Source: XYD12-FULL-36-8 sp964391015 (lineage in GTDB: Bacteria; Bacteroidota; Ignavibacteria; Ignavibacteriales; Ignavibacteriaceae). From it: 64,000 bases of DNA. The notes beneath the pieces are model-generated. The model searched no databases, was not told where the DNA came from, and was given only the letters and a program-made list of their open reading frames with translations. Location of the stretch: positions 7,106-71,105 of the forward strand of contig CAYMKU010000020.1 of NCBI GenBank assembly GCA_964391015.1, in the 5' to 3' direction. Numbering within the stretch: position 1 is the first letter of the stretch; each line of letters starts with the position of its first letter. Shown here piece by piece: positions 37,392-46,615 of the stretch. A program made the translations under genes and the position numbers.

Positions 37392-38480
37392 TTAGAAATG
37401 ATAGTCATTATCCAACAGTTTAAACAAATTTCTACCAATCATATAATTATCATAAACCCCCCGAAATAACTCCTCGCCGGGACCTTTCGCAAAAACACCA
37501 ACCATTTCTGCAGAATGACCTGTGGTAGTAAACTTTAGTGTTACACTAGTTCCATCCAGCTTGCCATCATTTATTGACATTCCTCCAGTTTCATGATCTG
37601 CTGTTACCAACACTAAAGTATTTTTGTTCTGTTCAGCAAATTTTAAAGAAACATCAATTGCTCCACAAAAATCATTTAATTCTGAGATTAGGTATTCTTG
37701 ATTATTCTCATGACCTCCCCAATCAATTTGGGAACCTTCGACAAGAAGGATAAAACCATTTTCATTTTGCTTAAGAAGAACCAAAGCTTTTTCAGTTAGA
37801 TCAGCCAAAGTATAATTTCTTTCCTTAGCTTTTTTCAGCGATTCGTTTTCCAGAAGTGCATAGAACTTATTATTAGGTTGAGTACTAAGAAAATCATCCT
37901 CTTTTAGATAGATATCATAATTTCTTCTTTTTAGTTCATCAAAATTATTACTGTTAGTAACCGAATCCATTATAGAGAAATATTTCGCACCACCACCAAT
38001 AACTACATCTATATCTAATTTGGTGAATTGTTTTGCGATTTCCGTTTCCTCTTTCCTACTTATCACATGAGACACAAATGCCGCAGGTGTTGCATGGGTA
38101 ACTGTACTAGTAACTACTAAACCAGTAAATAAATTTAATCTTTTCGCTTCTTCAAACAGTGTTGTGATATTATTTCCAAGAGTATCAACTCCAACATAGT
38201 AGTGATTTGTTCTATATCCTGTGGAAATAGCAGTTGCACCAGCCGCCGAGTCTGTAACCAATCTATCTGCAGCACATGTTACTGAAAACCCGACTGAGGA
38301 GAATTTTCGAAAGGGACTATCTCTCATGGTTAAAACAGAAGCACTGACATAATTAGTACCCATTCCATCACCAATTAGCATAATGATGTTCTTGGGACTT
38401 TTTTCATTCTGTGGATAGGATAGTTCTAAACTTAGAATAATTGCAAGAACTAAAGCTCTAAGCAAATCACGCAACCTCAA
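37392..38480 (-). CDS. Alkaline phosphatase
   Basis: A 362-residue PhoA-type periplasmic phosphomonoesterase. Signal peptide (ALVLAIILSLELSYPQ); metal motif MLIGDGMGTNYVSAS; nucleophile Ser in RLVTDSAAGATAISTGYRTN; later metal ligands in ILLVEGSQIDWGGHENNQEY, LVLVTADHETGGMS and the His of TTGHSAEMVGVFAKG. Shorter than E. coli PhoA (about 450) but close to compact bacterial versions. It opens with TTG codons (38480 or 38474, GAGG upstream) and overlaps the ilvE stop by 14 bp, suggesting co-transcription with ilvE. It may scavenge phosphate; no pho-box was recognised. Confidence 0.9.
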   Translation of the reverse strand: MRLRDLLRALVLAIILSLELSYPQNEKSPKNIIMLIGDGMGTNYVSASVLTMRDSPFRKFSSVGFSVTCAADRLVTDSAAGATAISTGYRTNHYYVGVDTLGNNITTLFEEAKRLNLFTGLVVTSTVTHATPAAFVSHVISRKEETEIAKQFTKLDIDVVIGGGAKYFSIMDSVTNSNNFDELKRRNYDIYLKEDDFLSTQPNNKFYALLENESLKKAKERNYTLADLTEKALVLLKQNENGFILLVEGSQIDWGGHENNQEYLISELNDFCGAIDVSLKFAEQNKNTLVLVTADHETGGMSINDGKLDGTSVTLKFTTTGHSAEMVGVFAKGPGEELFRGVYDNYMIGRNLFKLLDNDYHF

Positions 38481-39555
38481 CCTCTTTTTTAGCTACATGA
38501 CATAACCAATTGTATTTGTCTTCAGTGAGACCATAATGAATGGATGTTAGTTTATCAAAAAGTTTAAGTGCAAGATCATTTGACTGCTTACTGTCGAAAG
38601 TCATATCAATATCTTTATATCTTAATAAGCCAACTTCAGATATTATTGCGGCAGTTCCTGTTCCAAACACACCAAGTACATTTCCTTTTTTATATTCCGA
38701 TATAACTTCTTCCATCGAAATTAATCTTTCTGTTACCTTCATTTCCCAATCTTTGAGAATTTGAATAACTGATTCTCGTGTGATTCCCGGGAGAATTCCA
38801 CCTGTTAATTTTGGAGTTGCAACTTCGTTTTTGAATCTGACAAAAATATTCATCGTTCCAACTTCTTCAATATATTTTTGCTCAATGCCATCCATCCACA
38901 ATACCTGCGTAAACCCATTTTTTCTTGCATATTCACTTGCAAATAAACTTGCTGCATAATTTCCAGGGGTTTTACATTCGCCAATACCTTTTCGAACAGC
39001 ACGAACGTATTCATCTGTTGCCAAAATTTTAACTGGTTTAAAGCCCTCTGGATAATATGCACCTACAGGGGATAATAATATCATTAATTTATAACTAGCC
39101 GATGGCTTAACACCAAGAACGGGATCTGAACCGTACACAAATGGACGAATATATAATGCTTCTCCTTTTTTTGTTGGAATCCAGTCTCGATCTATCCAAA
39201 CTAATTCCTTTAGAGCTGACAAAACAAAATCAATATCTATTTCAGGAATACAAAGTCTCCGTGAAGAATTGTTTAACCTTTGAAAATGTCGTTCAGGCCT
39301 AAATATCGCGACATTACCATCTTTACTCTTAAATGCTTTAAGACCTTCAAATACAGCTTGCCCATAATGGATAAACATTGTTGCTGGGTGAAGAGAAAGT
39401 TGTTCAACAGGCTTAATTATAGGATAAAACCAACCCTTCTCAACACTATAATCCATCTCAAAGACATGATCTGTAAAGATTTGTCCAAAACCTAAATTTC
39501 CGGGAAGATTAATTTTTTCTCTTCTTTGTTTCAGTTGATAAGATATTTTTTCCAT
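38467..39555 (-). CDS. ilvE: Branched-chain amino acid aminotransferase
   Basis: A 362-residue PLP-dependent class IV aminotransferase for the last step of Ile, Leu and Val synthesis or their breakdown. Substrate and cofactor motifs: IHYGQAVFEGLKAFKSKDGN, ALYIRPFVYGSDPVLGVKPS, GECKTPGNYAASLFASEYAR (the Lys forms the Schiff base) and YIEEVGTMNIFVRFKN. The length and the EVGTMN motif match the bacterial BCAT group that uses branched chains. A pair of hairpins lies 80-140 bp upstream. Confidence 0.95.
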   Translation of the reverse strand: MEKISYQLKQRREKINLPGNLGFGQIFTDHVFEMDYSVEKGWFYPIIKPVEQLSLHPATMFIHYGQAVFEGLKAFKSKDGNVAIFRPERHFQRLNNSSRRLCIPEIDIDFVLSALKELVWIDRDWIPTKKGEALYIRPFVYGSDPVLGVKPSASYKLMILLSPVGAYYPEGFKPVKILATDEYVRAVRKGIGECKTPGNYAASLFASEYARKNGFTQVLWMDGIEQKYIEEVGTMNIFVRFKNEVATPKLTGGILPGITRESVIQILKDWEMKVTERLISMEEVISEYKKGNVLGVFGTGTAAIISEVGLLRYKDIDMTFDSKQSNDLALKLFDKLTSIHYGLTEDKYNWLCHVAKKEVEVA

Positions 39556-39632
39556 TGCAGGCTTTCTTTAGATTTTTGGTAATTAATGTTAACCGATATT
39601 TACAGAAAATTATTGAAAATTTAAAATAAAAG

Positions 39633-39656
39633 TGCCCGGTGGAGGGCTACCGGGCA
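39633..39656 (-). terminator. GC-rich hairpin followed by T-run, terminator or attenuator before ilvE
   Basis: A perfect 8-bp stem (TGCCCGGT / ACCGGGCA) with an 8-base loop. On the minus strand it is followed by CTTTTATTTT, as in an intrinsic terminator. It lies about 78 bp before the ilvE start, so it either ends the mlaE transcript or acts as an attenuator in the ilvE leader. Confidence 0.6.
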
Positions 39657-39663
39657 TGGGGAA

Positions 39664-39696
39664 GACTCATTAAGGGGGGGTAGAACTTAATGAATC
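39664..39696 (-). other. Second hairpin paired with the ilvE-leader hairpin
   Basis: A perfect 8-bp stem (TCATTAAG / CTTAATGA) extended by two pairs beyond one mismatch, with an 11-base loop that is G-rich on the plus strand (GGGGGGTAGAA). It is 7 bases from the first hairpin. Both GC-rich segments stand out in AT-rich surroundings. Confidence 0.5.
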
Positions 39697-39918
39697 GCTA
39701 GTCAAATATAATATATTATTTTCATTTAAGCAATTACATTTTAATAAATTATTAAATTTAGTTAAGTGATGACTTTCCATAATTCCCATTACCTTAGTAA
39801 AAGATATAAGTTAATGCATCCAAATATTCAACCAAGAAATATTCTAAAAATGAGACGTAGTCTAAGTTTATTCACTAAATATTGATTTTTAAGGTTGGAG
39901 AAAACTAAAAGCAAAATT

Positions 39919-40692
39919 CTAAAACAATAACATCCAAAGGACATAATCCAAGATGAGTATCAGTGCGGCAGAGAGAACAAATGATCTAATAGTTGACAAT
40001 CCAACTCCTTCCGCCCCACCTTCAGTCTTGAAGCCGATATGACATCCTAACAATGACGTCACTCCACCAAAAAAAATTGTTTTAAGAAGGCCCGATAAAA
40101 GATCAGAAACCTCAAAAAATCTCCTAACAGACTTGAAGAAAACTGCAAATGAAATTCCAAGAAAATAATTTGAGACAATGTAAGCTCCAAACACTGCAAT
40201 AAAGTTTGCAAAAATTACTAGCAAGGGCATCATAAGAATGGCAGCAAGAAATCTTGGCATTGCTAAATATCTAACCGGATTAACTGCCATAGCCTCCAAA
40301 GCATCTATTTGCTCTGTAACTTTCATTGTACCAAGTTCGGCTGCAATTGAGGCACCAACTCTTCCTGCTATTACTATTCCGGTAAGAACAGGACCAAGCT
40401 CTGTAATAATAGCTCTGCTGGTAGCAGCACCTAAAAATGAGAGTGGTGCAATCCCCTTTAGCTGATATGCTGCTTGCCAAGCCGCAACCGCCCCAGTAAA
40501 AACAGCAATTATTATAACTAGTGGAAGTGAATTGACACCGATGTGTTCCATTTGATAAAGGATCAACCTTCGACTTTTAGGAATCCACGGAAAACTTTTT
40601 AGGATGCCAAAAAACAATTTTGAAACTTGACCGATTTCCTCAAAAAAATTTAATGTGGAAGCCCCGATCTTTTGGAATATTTTCTTAATCAA
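39919..40692 (-). CDS. mlaE: MlaE family lipid ABC transporter permease
   Basis: A 257-residue membrane permease of the Mla/MCE phospholipid transport system. Five or so hydrophobic helices; the family block LGAATSRAIITELGPVLTGI followed by VIAGRVGASIAAELGTMKVT, and EQIDALEAMAVNPVRYLAMP, are the MlaE signature. It moves lipids between inner and outer membrane with MlaF (ATPase) and MlaD. Neither partner lies within the visible neighbourhood, so the rest of the system is elsewhere. Starts with TTG; no strong ribosome site is visible. Confidence 0.9.
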   Translation of the reverse strand: MIKKIFQKIGASTLNFFEEIGQVSKLFFGILKSFPWIPKSRRLILYQMEHIGVNSLPLVIIIAVFTGAVAAWQAAYQLKGIAPLSFLGAATSRAIITELGPVLTGIVIAGRVGASIAAELGTMKVTEQIDALEAMAVNPVRYLAMPRFLAAILMMPLLVIFANFIAVFGAYIVSNYFLGISFAVFFKSVRRFFEVSDLLSGLLKTIFFGGVTSLLGCHIGFKTEGGAEGVGLSTIRSFVLSAALILILDYVLWMLLF

Positions 40693-41062
40693 AATTCAAG
40701 TGGATGATTTTTGTTTAATGAAATTTAATAAAATAATTCTCGAAATGTATTTTGAAATTATTATCATAAAAAGATTTGTTAAAAAGCAATGTCCTTCTGA
40801 TTTATTCTAAAAAACAACTTCACAATGAGACATTTTTTTGGTTAGACAATCACAAGCAGTTTTTCGCATTGTTTACCATCTCAATTTAAACTAAAATCTC
40901 AAAATTTTTTATCCTTATAACTTATTGTATTTCAGCAGGTTACACGAATTGCTCTTTTACATTTGACTTTTCTCATTTTTTTACCCTAATTCATCCTCAG
41001 GTTCAATATTTAGCACCATTATTGACCGTAAAGAATACAGTTAGAGGGTTCCTATTTTATTA
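40693..41062. other. Divergent promoter region between mlaE and the hybrid kinase gene
   Basis: AT-rich 370-bp gap between divergent genes. It should hold both promoters. A TTGACT at 40963 is a possible -35 for the kinase gene, but no convincing -10 partner is seen. No RNA gene recognised. Confidence 0.5.
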
Positions 41063-44000
41063 ATGACCAATTCACAAGATAATATTTTGGACAGCAACCA
41101 AGATTCTACTTTTTTAAAGGTAATAGAGTCATTACCACTTGGGATTCTTTTGTTCAATTCTGAAGGTAAGATTACTTACTTGAACAATAATTTCCTCGAA
41201 CTCTGCGTATATCATCAAATAGAAATCAACCCATCAAATACAATAAATATTTTTGAAGTGGATTTATTTTGTAATTACAACTTAACGAGCCATCTTCAAA
41301 AATTACGTGACGGTTACTCTTTTGAAACGGAACTTGATGAATTAAAAAGTTTCAGTTTACGAAAGGTGGTTATCCTAGTTAGAGGTATCCCAATTTTTAA
41401 GAATGGTAACTTCGACGGAGGAATCCTAATTTTAGAAGATGTTAAAATTCATAAGAAAGAAGATAGTTCAACAGAAGATATAGAATCTCAGTGGAAAGAA
41501 ATTATCAATTCTTCTGTAGATATTTTGCTAATTACTGATGTAAAGGGAAGTATAAAATTTTCATTCGGGAAAAAAGTTAAAAAATTTTTGTGGAGGATCT
41601 CTCCATTCGAACAGAATAATATTCACAATCTTTTCCCACAGGAAGTCGTCAGTGTAATAAAAGAAAACATCAATCGGATAAAAGTTGATATTAGTTCACA
41701 AAAATTTAATGTGCAATTATTCATTAAGAACCGAGCTTTTGATTATGAATGCGAGATTGAACCAATCCTTGATGATGAAAAAAAAGTTCAATTACTGTTT
41801 TTCAAGTTTAGAGATATAAGCAACTTTATAAAGTCTCTAAAAGTCCTCGAACATAAACTTCAAGACCTATCTAAATATAAAACCTATCTTCAGAAAGTAG
41901 CCTTTCCAGCTTTTGTAATAAACTTAGACGGCATAATTACCGATTGGAACAATGCTTCTGAAAATTTATTTGGTTACACTGAAGAGCAAGTGAAAGAAAA
42001 TCACTTTGCTTTTCTTATTGGAATTGCTGACCCACATTTCTTCGATAAAATCAAAGAAGAGCTAAATTTTAACAGACAGACCAAAAATACGCTCAAGATA
42101 AGAACATCGTCTGGTAAAGAGGAATCTCTTATTATAACATTCACTTTAGTTGAAGAAAATGACAAGCACATTGTGATATCTTGTGAAAAAGTCTCGGAGA
42201 AACTTAGATTAGAAAATAAAATTAAAATTGCTGAAAATAGATTAAATAATTTACTTCAGCATCCTGGGGTTATATCTTTCAGCTTAGATTCAAGCGGTAA
42301 ATTCACTTTTGCTAACAAAGCATTACTTACCCTCATAAACTTTAGCAAGGAAGCTATACTAAAAAAAACATTAACAGAAATTGTTGAACCTCAGTTCTTA
42401 CAGCAAAATTCCCTTGAGAAAATTTCTTCAGATTCTAAAACCAGCAAGACGGTTGAGATACCATTTCTATCCCAAAACAAAAATAAAATTTATGTAGCAG
42501 GGTTTCTGCAGAAAGACATCAACCCAAATAATCAAATAAGTTACAGTGGTTATTTTCAAGATGTAACCTCACTCAGAAAAACCAGCGATGAAATCAAAAT
42601 CTTAACATCCATGGTAGCCACTGCCAAAGATGGAATTTTGATTGAATCTGATAACAAAATAATTCTAACAAACAATTCGTTCTCCAAAGCTTTGGGGTAC
42701 CATGGAAATGAAGATTTACTTGGTAAATCATTCATAGAGTTTGTGGCAGATGAAGATGTAAAAAGAATTTCAGAGTACCTTCATCTCTTAAGAAGAAAAA
42801 TGGATGCTCCCGACAGATTTGAATTCCTCGGCAAGAAAGAAGATGGTTCAACTATATTTTTCTCTGTTTCAGTTTCCGGATTTGAAGTAGAGGGAAAAAT
42901 TTATCTAACATACATTATTCGCGATATTACCGAAAGAAGACACGCACAATTTACTCTTAGAAAATCAGAGGAGGAATACAGAAACCTAATAGAAAATATT
43001 GACGACTTTTTTTACAGTTACTCCAAAATAAAAGGTAAACTGACACCTGTTTTCTATTCGGTGAACGTCCAAAGAATTACGGGTTACGATCAAGATCAGT
43101 TGCTCAATGATCAAAAACTATTTTTTAAAATTGTTCATCCAGATGATCTTCATATTGCAAAACAAAAGGTGAAAGATCTCTTGAAAAGCCGAATTAAAAA
43201 CTCTATCGAAATTGAGTTTAGAATTATCAATAAATACGGAAATGTTGTATGGGTTAGAAATAAAATAAACCTCAACCGAGATGCTTTAGGAGAAATAATA
43301 AACCTATTTGGAATCGTAAGCGATATAAGCATTAGAAAAAAAGCAGAAGATGAGTTGAAAAAGTCCAAGGAAGATCTTGTAAAGATGAATGAAACTAAAG
43401 ATAGGTTCCTATCTATTGTTTCGCATGATCTACGTACTCCTTTCAGCTCTATACTTGGATTCACAGACTTAATTTTGAATGACAATACATTAGAAGAAAA
43501 GGAACTTAAACAATATGTCAAGTTCATTCGAGAATCATCTGTTTCCATGCTTTCGCTTGTTAATTCCCTGCTCGACTGGAATAGAATTCAATCAGGTAGA
43601 ATTCAATTCGAACCTGAAAGAACTTCTGCAAAATATATTGTTGAGCGTTCCATTAATTCCGTAATCGGTGCAGCAAAGCAAAAAAACATCGAATTAAAAT
43701 CCACAATACTGGATGAGATTCAAATTTTCGTAGACGTAAATTTAATTCTGCAAGTTTTCAACAATTTAATTTCAAATGCGATAAAGTTCACCGAAACTAA
43801 TGGAACAATCACTGTTTCTGTAAAACCATCTGAGCACTTAAGATTCCTTGAGTTTTCTGTTAAAGATACCGGAGTAGGAATAAAGAAGGAAGATATTAAA
43901 AAACTTTTTTCAATTGATGTTAAATTCACCAAAGATGGAACAGCTGGCGAAAAAGGCAGTGGAATTGGACTCACAATTGTTGGCGACATTATTCAAAGGC

Positions 44001-44458
44001 ATGGCGGGAAAATTTTGGTGGAAAGCGAACCTGGGAAAGGTTCTGATTTTAAATTCACGTTACCAATTGCATCTGCTGTAATTCTTCTTGTTGACGATAA
44101 CAAAACAGATAGACTGTTATACTCCAAAATACTTAACCACATTACACCTGACTACACAATTGAAGTAGCATCGAATGGAAGAGAAGCGATGAATAAAATT
44201 TTGAAATCTCCTCCCGCATTGGTAATAACAGATCACAATATGCCTGAGATGAATGGAATTCAACTTGTTCAGGAAATTCAAAAACTTGAGACAAAGTCAA
44301 AATCTCCAATTATGGTTCTGAGCGGGGATATAGACAGAACAGCCATTCATGATTATGGGCTATTAGGAATTGATTACATCTTTCAAAAACCTGTAAATCT
44401 TGCAAACTTTAAACAAGCTGTAGAGCGAACGATAAGAAAAGGATTATTGGGAGAGTAA
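41063..44458 (+). CDS. Multi-PAS hybrid sensor histidine kinase with receiver domain
   Basis: A 1131-residue cytoplasmic sensor without obvious membrane helices. About six PAS/PAC sensor domains fill residues 10-765 (for example AFVINLDGIITDWNNASENL, ILIESDNKIILTNNSFSKAL and the last one with YSVNVQRITGYDQDQLLN). The dimerisation domain has the phosphorylated H788 in SIVSHDLRTPFSSILGF. The ATPase domain shows NLISNAIKFTETNGT, DTGVGIKKED and GSGIGLTIVGD. A C-terminal receiver (about 1005-1125) has phosphoacceptor D1057 in LVITDHNMPEMNG. No output domain is fused and no response regulator is adjacent, so signalling is presumably to a distant partner. The stimulus is unknown. Confidence 0.9.
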   Translation: MTNSQDNILDSNQDSTFLKVIESLPLGILLFNSEGKITYLNNNFLELCVYHQIEINPSNTINIFEVDLFCNYNLTSHLQKLRDGYSFETELDELKSFSLRKVVILVRGIPIFKNGNFDGGILILEDVKIHKKEDSSTEDIESQWKEIINSSVDILLITDVKGSIKFSFGKKVKKFLWRISPFEQNNIHNLFPQEVVSVIKENINRIKVDISSQKFNVQLFIKNRAFDYECEIEPILDDEKKVQLLFFKFRDISNFIKSLKVLEHKLQDLSKYKTYLQKVAFPAFVINLDGIITDWNNASENLFGYTEEQVKENHFAFLIGIADPHFFDKIKEELNFNRQTKNTLKIRTSSGKEESLIITFTLVEENDKHIVISCEKVSEKLRLENKIKIAENRLNNLLQHPGVISFSLDSSGKFTFANKALLTLINFSKEAILKKTLTEIVEPQFLQQNSLEKISSDSKTSKTVEIPFLSQNKNKIYVAGFLQKDINPNNQISYSGYFQDVTSLRKTSDEIKILTSMVATAKDGILIESDNKIILTNNSFSKALGYHGNEDLLGKSFIEFVADEDVKRISEYLHLLRRKMDAPDRFEFLGKKEDGSTIFFSVSVSGFEVEGKIYLTYIIRDITERRHAQFTLRKSEEEYRNLIENIDDFFYSYSKIKGKLTPVFYSVNVQRITGYDQDQLLNDQKLFFKIVHPDDLHIAKQKVKDLLKSRIKNSIEIEFRIINKYGNVVWVRNKINLNRDALGEIINLFGIVSDISIRKKAEDELKKSKEDLVKMNETKDRFLSIVSHDLRTPFSSILGFTDLILNDNTLEEKELKQYVKFIRESSVSMLSLVNSLLDWNRIQSGRIQFEPERTSAKYIVERSINSVIGAAKQKNIELKSTILDEIQIFVDVNLILQVFNNLISNAIKFTETNGTITVSVKPSEHLRFLEFSVKDTGVGIKKEDIKKLFSIDVKFTKDGTAGEKGSGIGLTIVGDIIQRHGGKILVESEPGKGSDFKFTLPIASAVILLVDDNKTDRLLYSKILNHITPDYTIEVASNGREAMNKILKSPPALVITDHNMPEMNGIQLVQEIQKLETKSKSPIMVLSGDIDRTAIHDYGLLGIDYIFQKPVNLANFKQAVERTIRKGLLGE

Positions 44459-44558
44459 GTAATGTTCGGAGGATATAAGGATTAGATGCCCTAGACTTAA
44501 CTACCGAATTTTACTTTTAGGGTATGACTAGTACTTAATGATTCAGATTTGAAATTTC

Positions 44559-44747
44559 CTATTGCTCATCAAAATTTTCACAACAACCATACGCTGGTTC
44601 AGGTGCAGAAACTTTAATTGCTTCCTTATCGATTAACAAATCCCAAATTTTATTGGCAATTGATGCTGAATCAAGTAAACCATTTTTCAAAGCGTTTTTA
44701 AATTCTTTTTCGATTGTCTTCATTATTTGTTGTAAAACTTCATCCAT
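44559..44747 (-). CDS. Small protein of unknown function with a C-terminal Cys pair
   Basis: A 62-residue acidic protein. The ATG at 44747 has AGAGGAG five bases upstream, one of the strongest ribosome sites in the window, which argues that it is expressed. The first half is helical and amphipathic (MDEVLQQIMKTIEKEFKNAL); the end has a YGCCENFDEQ segment with adjacent Cys residues that could bind metal or form a disulfide. I recognise no family. It stands alone between convergent and codirectional kinase genes. Confidence 0.6.
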   Translation of the reverse strand: MDEVLQQIMKTIEKEFKNALKNGLLDSASIANKIWDLLIDKEAIKVSAPEPAYGCCENFDEQ

Positions 44748-45176
44748 GTGCAACTCCTCTTAGTAGTATCTCCGCTAAGTGAAATATTTATCGAACATTA
44801 ATTGTCCACTATCTCCAAACAAACAGAAAGTATGCCATCTTGGATGACAATCATCTTTGTCAAGAATCACTTCTACTATTTGAACTCTGTCTCACTTTCA
44901 GTTTGTGAATCCTAATGAATCACTTTTGCTAACGGAAATAGATTTGTCGGGATGTTGATTACGATCACCTATCTGAAACTTAAAACCAAAAGCTATAACC
45001 AACAAAGTAAACTAAGGTGAAGATAGCGATCAGGTAATAATATCTTAAAAACCTAACCAGTGGCTTATTGCCAAAGTTATGCTTCGTTCTGTTAGTTAGT
45101 TATAAGTAAAAATGTAGATGTAGTGGGAAATATTGCCTATTTTATTTCACTCACAGATATTAATAACAAGTAGTCG
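44748..45176. other. Intergenic region between the small protein and the sensor kinase
   Basis: About 430 bases with many stops in all frames. I checked for tRNA, riboswitch and repeat features and see none; it contains the promoter for the small protein, without a clear match. Confidence 0.5.
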
Positions 45177-46577
45177 TTAATGTAATTCAGTTAAAGATGA
45201 ATGAGTTATTGGTAAGCTAATCTTAAAACACGTTCCATGTCTATCCTTTGATGCTAATCTTGAAGGACTTTCCACAGTGATTTTTCCTCTATGTCTTTCA
45301 ATTATTTGCTTCACTATTGATAATCCAATTCCTGCACCTTCGTGATTTACCTTATTAATATTTGAAGACCTAAAAAATTCATTAAATATTTTTTCCTGCT
45401 CATTTACCGGAATTCCTATACCGTTATCTGTAACCGTAATTTCAATTTCCTTATCATCATCTGTTACATTAATTTCAATCAAGCCGTCAGCATCAACATA
45501 TTTAATTGCATTTCCAATAAGATTTGATACAGCAATAGTAAGAAGAAGCTTGTCTCCAACAATATTAGAATCAATTTTTCTCATGTCGTTAAAAACAAGA
45601 ATGATTTTTTTTGATTCAGCATTTGATGAATGCTTTTCAGAAAGTTCCACCAGCATTTCGGAGATACTAAATTCTTCTTCCACAATTTGATCAATTAATT
45701 TGAATCGTGAAATTTTTATCACATCATTTATGAGATTGATTGCTTCTTCAGATCTCACGCTTGCCCGAATCAATTTTTCTTCAACTTTTATGTCCAGAGG
45801 ACCAAGAAATTTCTGAAGTATTAAATTCAAATAAGAATGGACTGCGGTTAAAGGAGTCTTGATTTCATGAACAATCCCAACAATGTATTTCTGCTTTTCT
45901 ATTTCGGCTGTGTTTAGTTTGTCTAAGGATTCAACTAAATCTTGTTCCATTTTATATAATTGCCGCGCTATTCCGTTAGCCAAGTAAATGCTAACGAAAA
46001 GTGTAAATCCAAAAATCGTGAATATCGCAGCAACATAATTGAAGTCATCGTATAGCTGTGCATTTAGGAATCCTTGTATCTTATGATGTGGAATGATGTG
46101 ATAAAATTCAGAAAACACAATACCGCCAAAAACAAGAACGACTACGGTTCCAACTGTATAAATAATTGACCCGGGAAGTATTAAGCTGCCTATTATCATG
46201 TGAAAAACAAACAGCATGTAAATCGGAGTTTCTATACCTCCAGTAAAGTGAACAATTAAAAACAACGCAGTAAAATCTAAAATGATTTGAATAATTGATA
46301 AGTGAAGTGGGTTAAATTGTCCTGCAATTGATTTTATATATTTTTTACCAACATGTAAAAGCACATTGTAGATAAGAATGATCAAAGTAATCATTGAGAG
46401 AGTAAGAATTTGAGTTCCTGTAAACTTAAATTCTAAAACGAATTCAGATAAAAGCATAAAAGTTGTTAACATCAACACCGCACCGTAACGCAGTTTAATG
46501 AACCACATATTTCGTTTTCTGATAGCATCCCAGAATGCTTCATACTGACTTGCCCACGAAGGAATTAATTTAATCAT
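45177..46577 (-). CDS. Membrane-bound sensor histidine kinase
   Basis: A 466-residue kinase. Five or six transmembrane helices occupy residues about 28-210 (for example YGAVLMLTTFMLLSEFVLEF and IIQIILDFTALFLIVHFTGG), ending in a short linker. The HisKA domain has GIVHEIKTPLTAVHSYLNLI with the phosphorylatable His. The ATPase domain shows NLIGNAIKYVDADG, ITVTDNGIGIPVNEQEKIFN and GAGIGLSIVKQIIERHRGKI. No dedicated periplasmic sensor domain is present, so the signal is probably sensed in the membrane. No receiver or regulator gene is adjacent; the nearest is in the hydrogenase operon. Confidence 0.9.
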   Translation of the reverse strand: MIKLIPSWASQYEAFWDAIRKRNMWFIKLRYGAVLMLTTFMLLSEFVLEFKFTGTQILTLSMITLIILIYNVLLHVGKKYIKSIAGQFNPLHLSIIQIILDFTALFLIVHFTGGIETPIYMLFVFHMIIGSLILPGSIIYTVGTVVVLVFGGIVFSEFYHIIPHHKIQGFLNAQLYDDFNYVAAIFTIFGFTLFVSIYLANGIARQLYKMEQDLVESLDKLNTAEIEKQKYIVGIVHEIKTPLTAVHSYLNLILQKFLGPLDIKVEEKLIRASVRSEEAINLINDVIKISRFKLIDQIVEEEFSISEMLVELSEKHSSNAESKKIILVFNDMRKIDSNIVGDKLLLTIAVSNLIGNAIKYVDADGLIEINVTDDDKEIEITVTDNGIGIPVNEQEKIFNEFFRSSNINKVNHEGAGIGLSIVKQIIERHRGKITVESPSRLASKDRHGTCFKISLPITHSSLTELH

Positions 46578-46615
46578 AATATTTTTTTGCTTTCAGATTC
46601 AATTAAGGGATAAAT

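Larger units (their letters stand above)
39556..39918. other. Intergenic region between mlaE and ilvE
   Basis: The 363 bases contain the two hairpins described separately; the rest is AT-rich sequence with no other signal I can support. Confidence 0.6.

Noticed and set aside
37086..37469. Open plus-strand frame of 127 codons over uppS start and the uppS-phosphatase gap
   Set aside because: First half is antisense to uppS; the rest has no domain and no ribosome site. The gap may still have regulatory content.
43150..43548. Open minus-strand frame of 132 codons inside the hybrid kinase
   Set aside because: Antisense to the last PAS domain and HisKA domain; composition is the mirror of AT-rich coding DNA.
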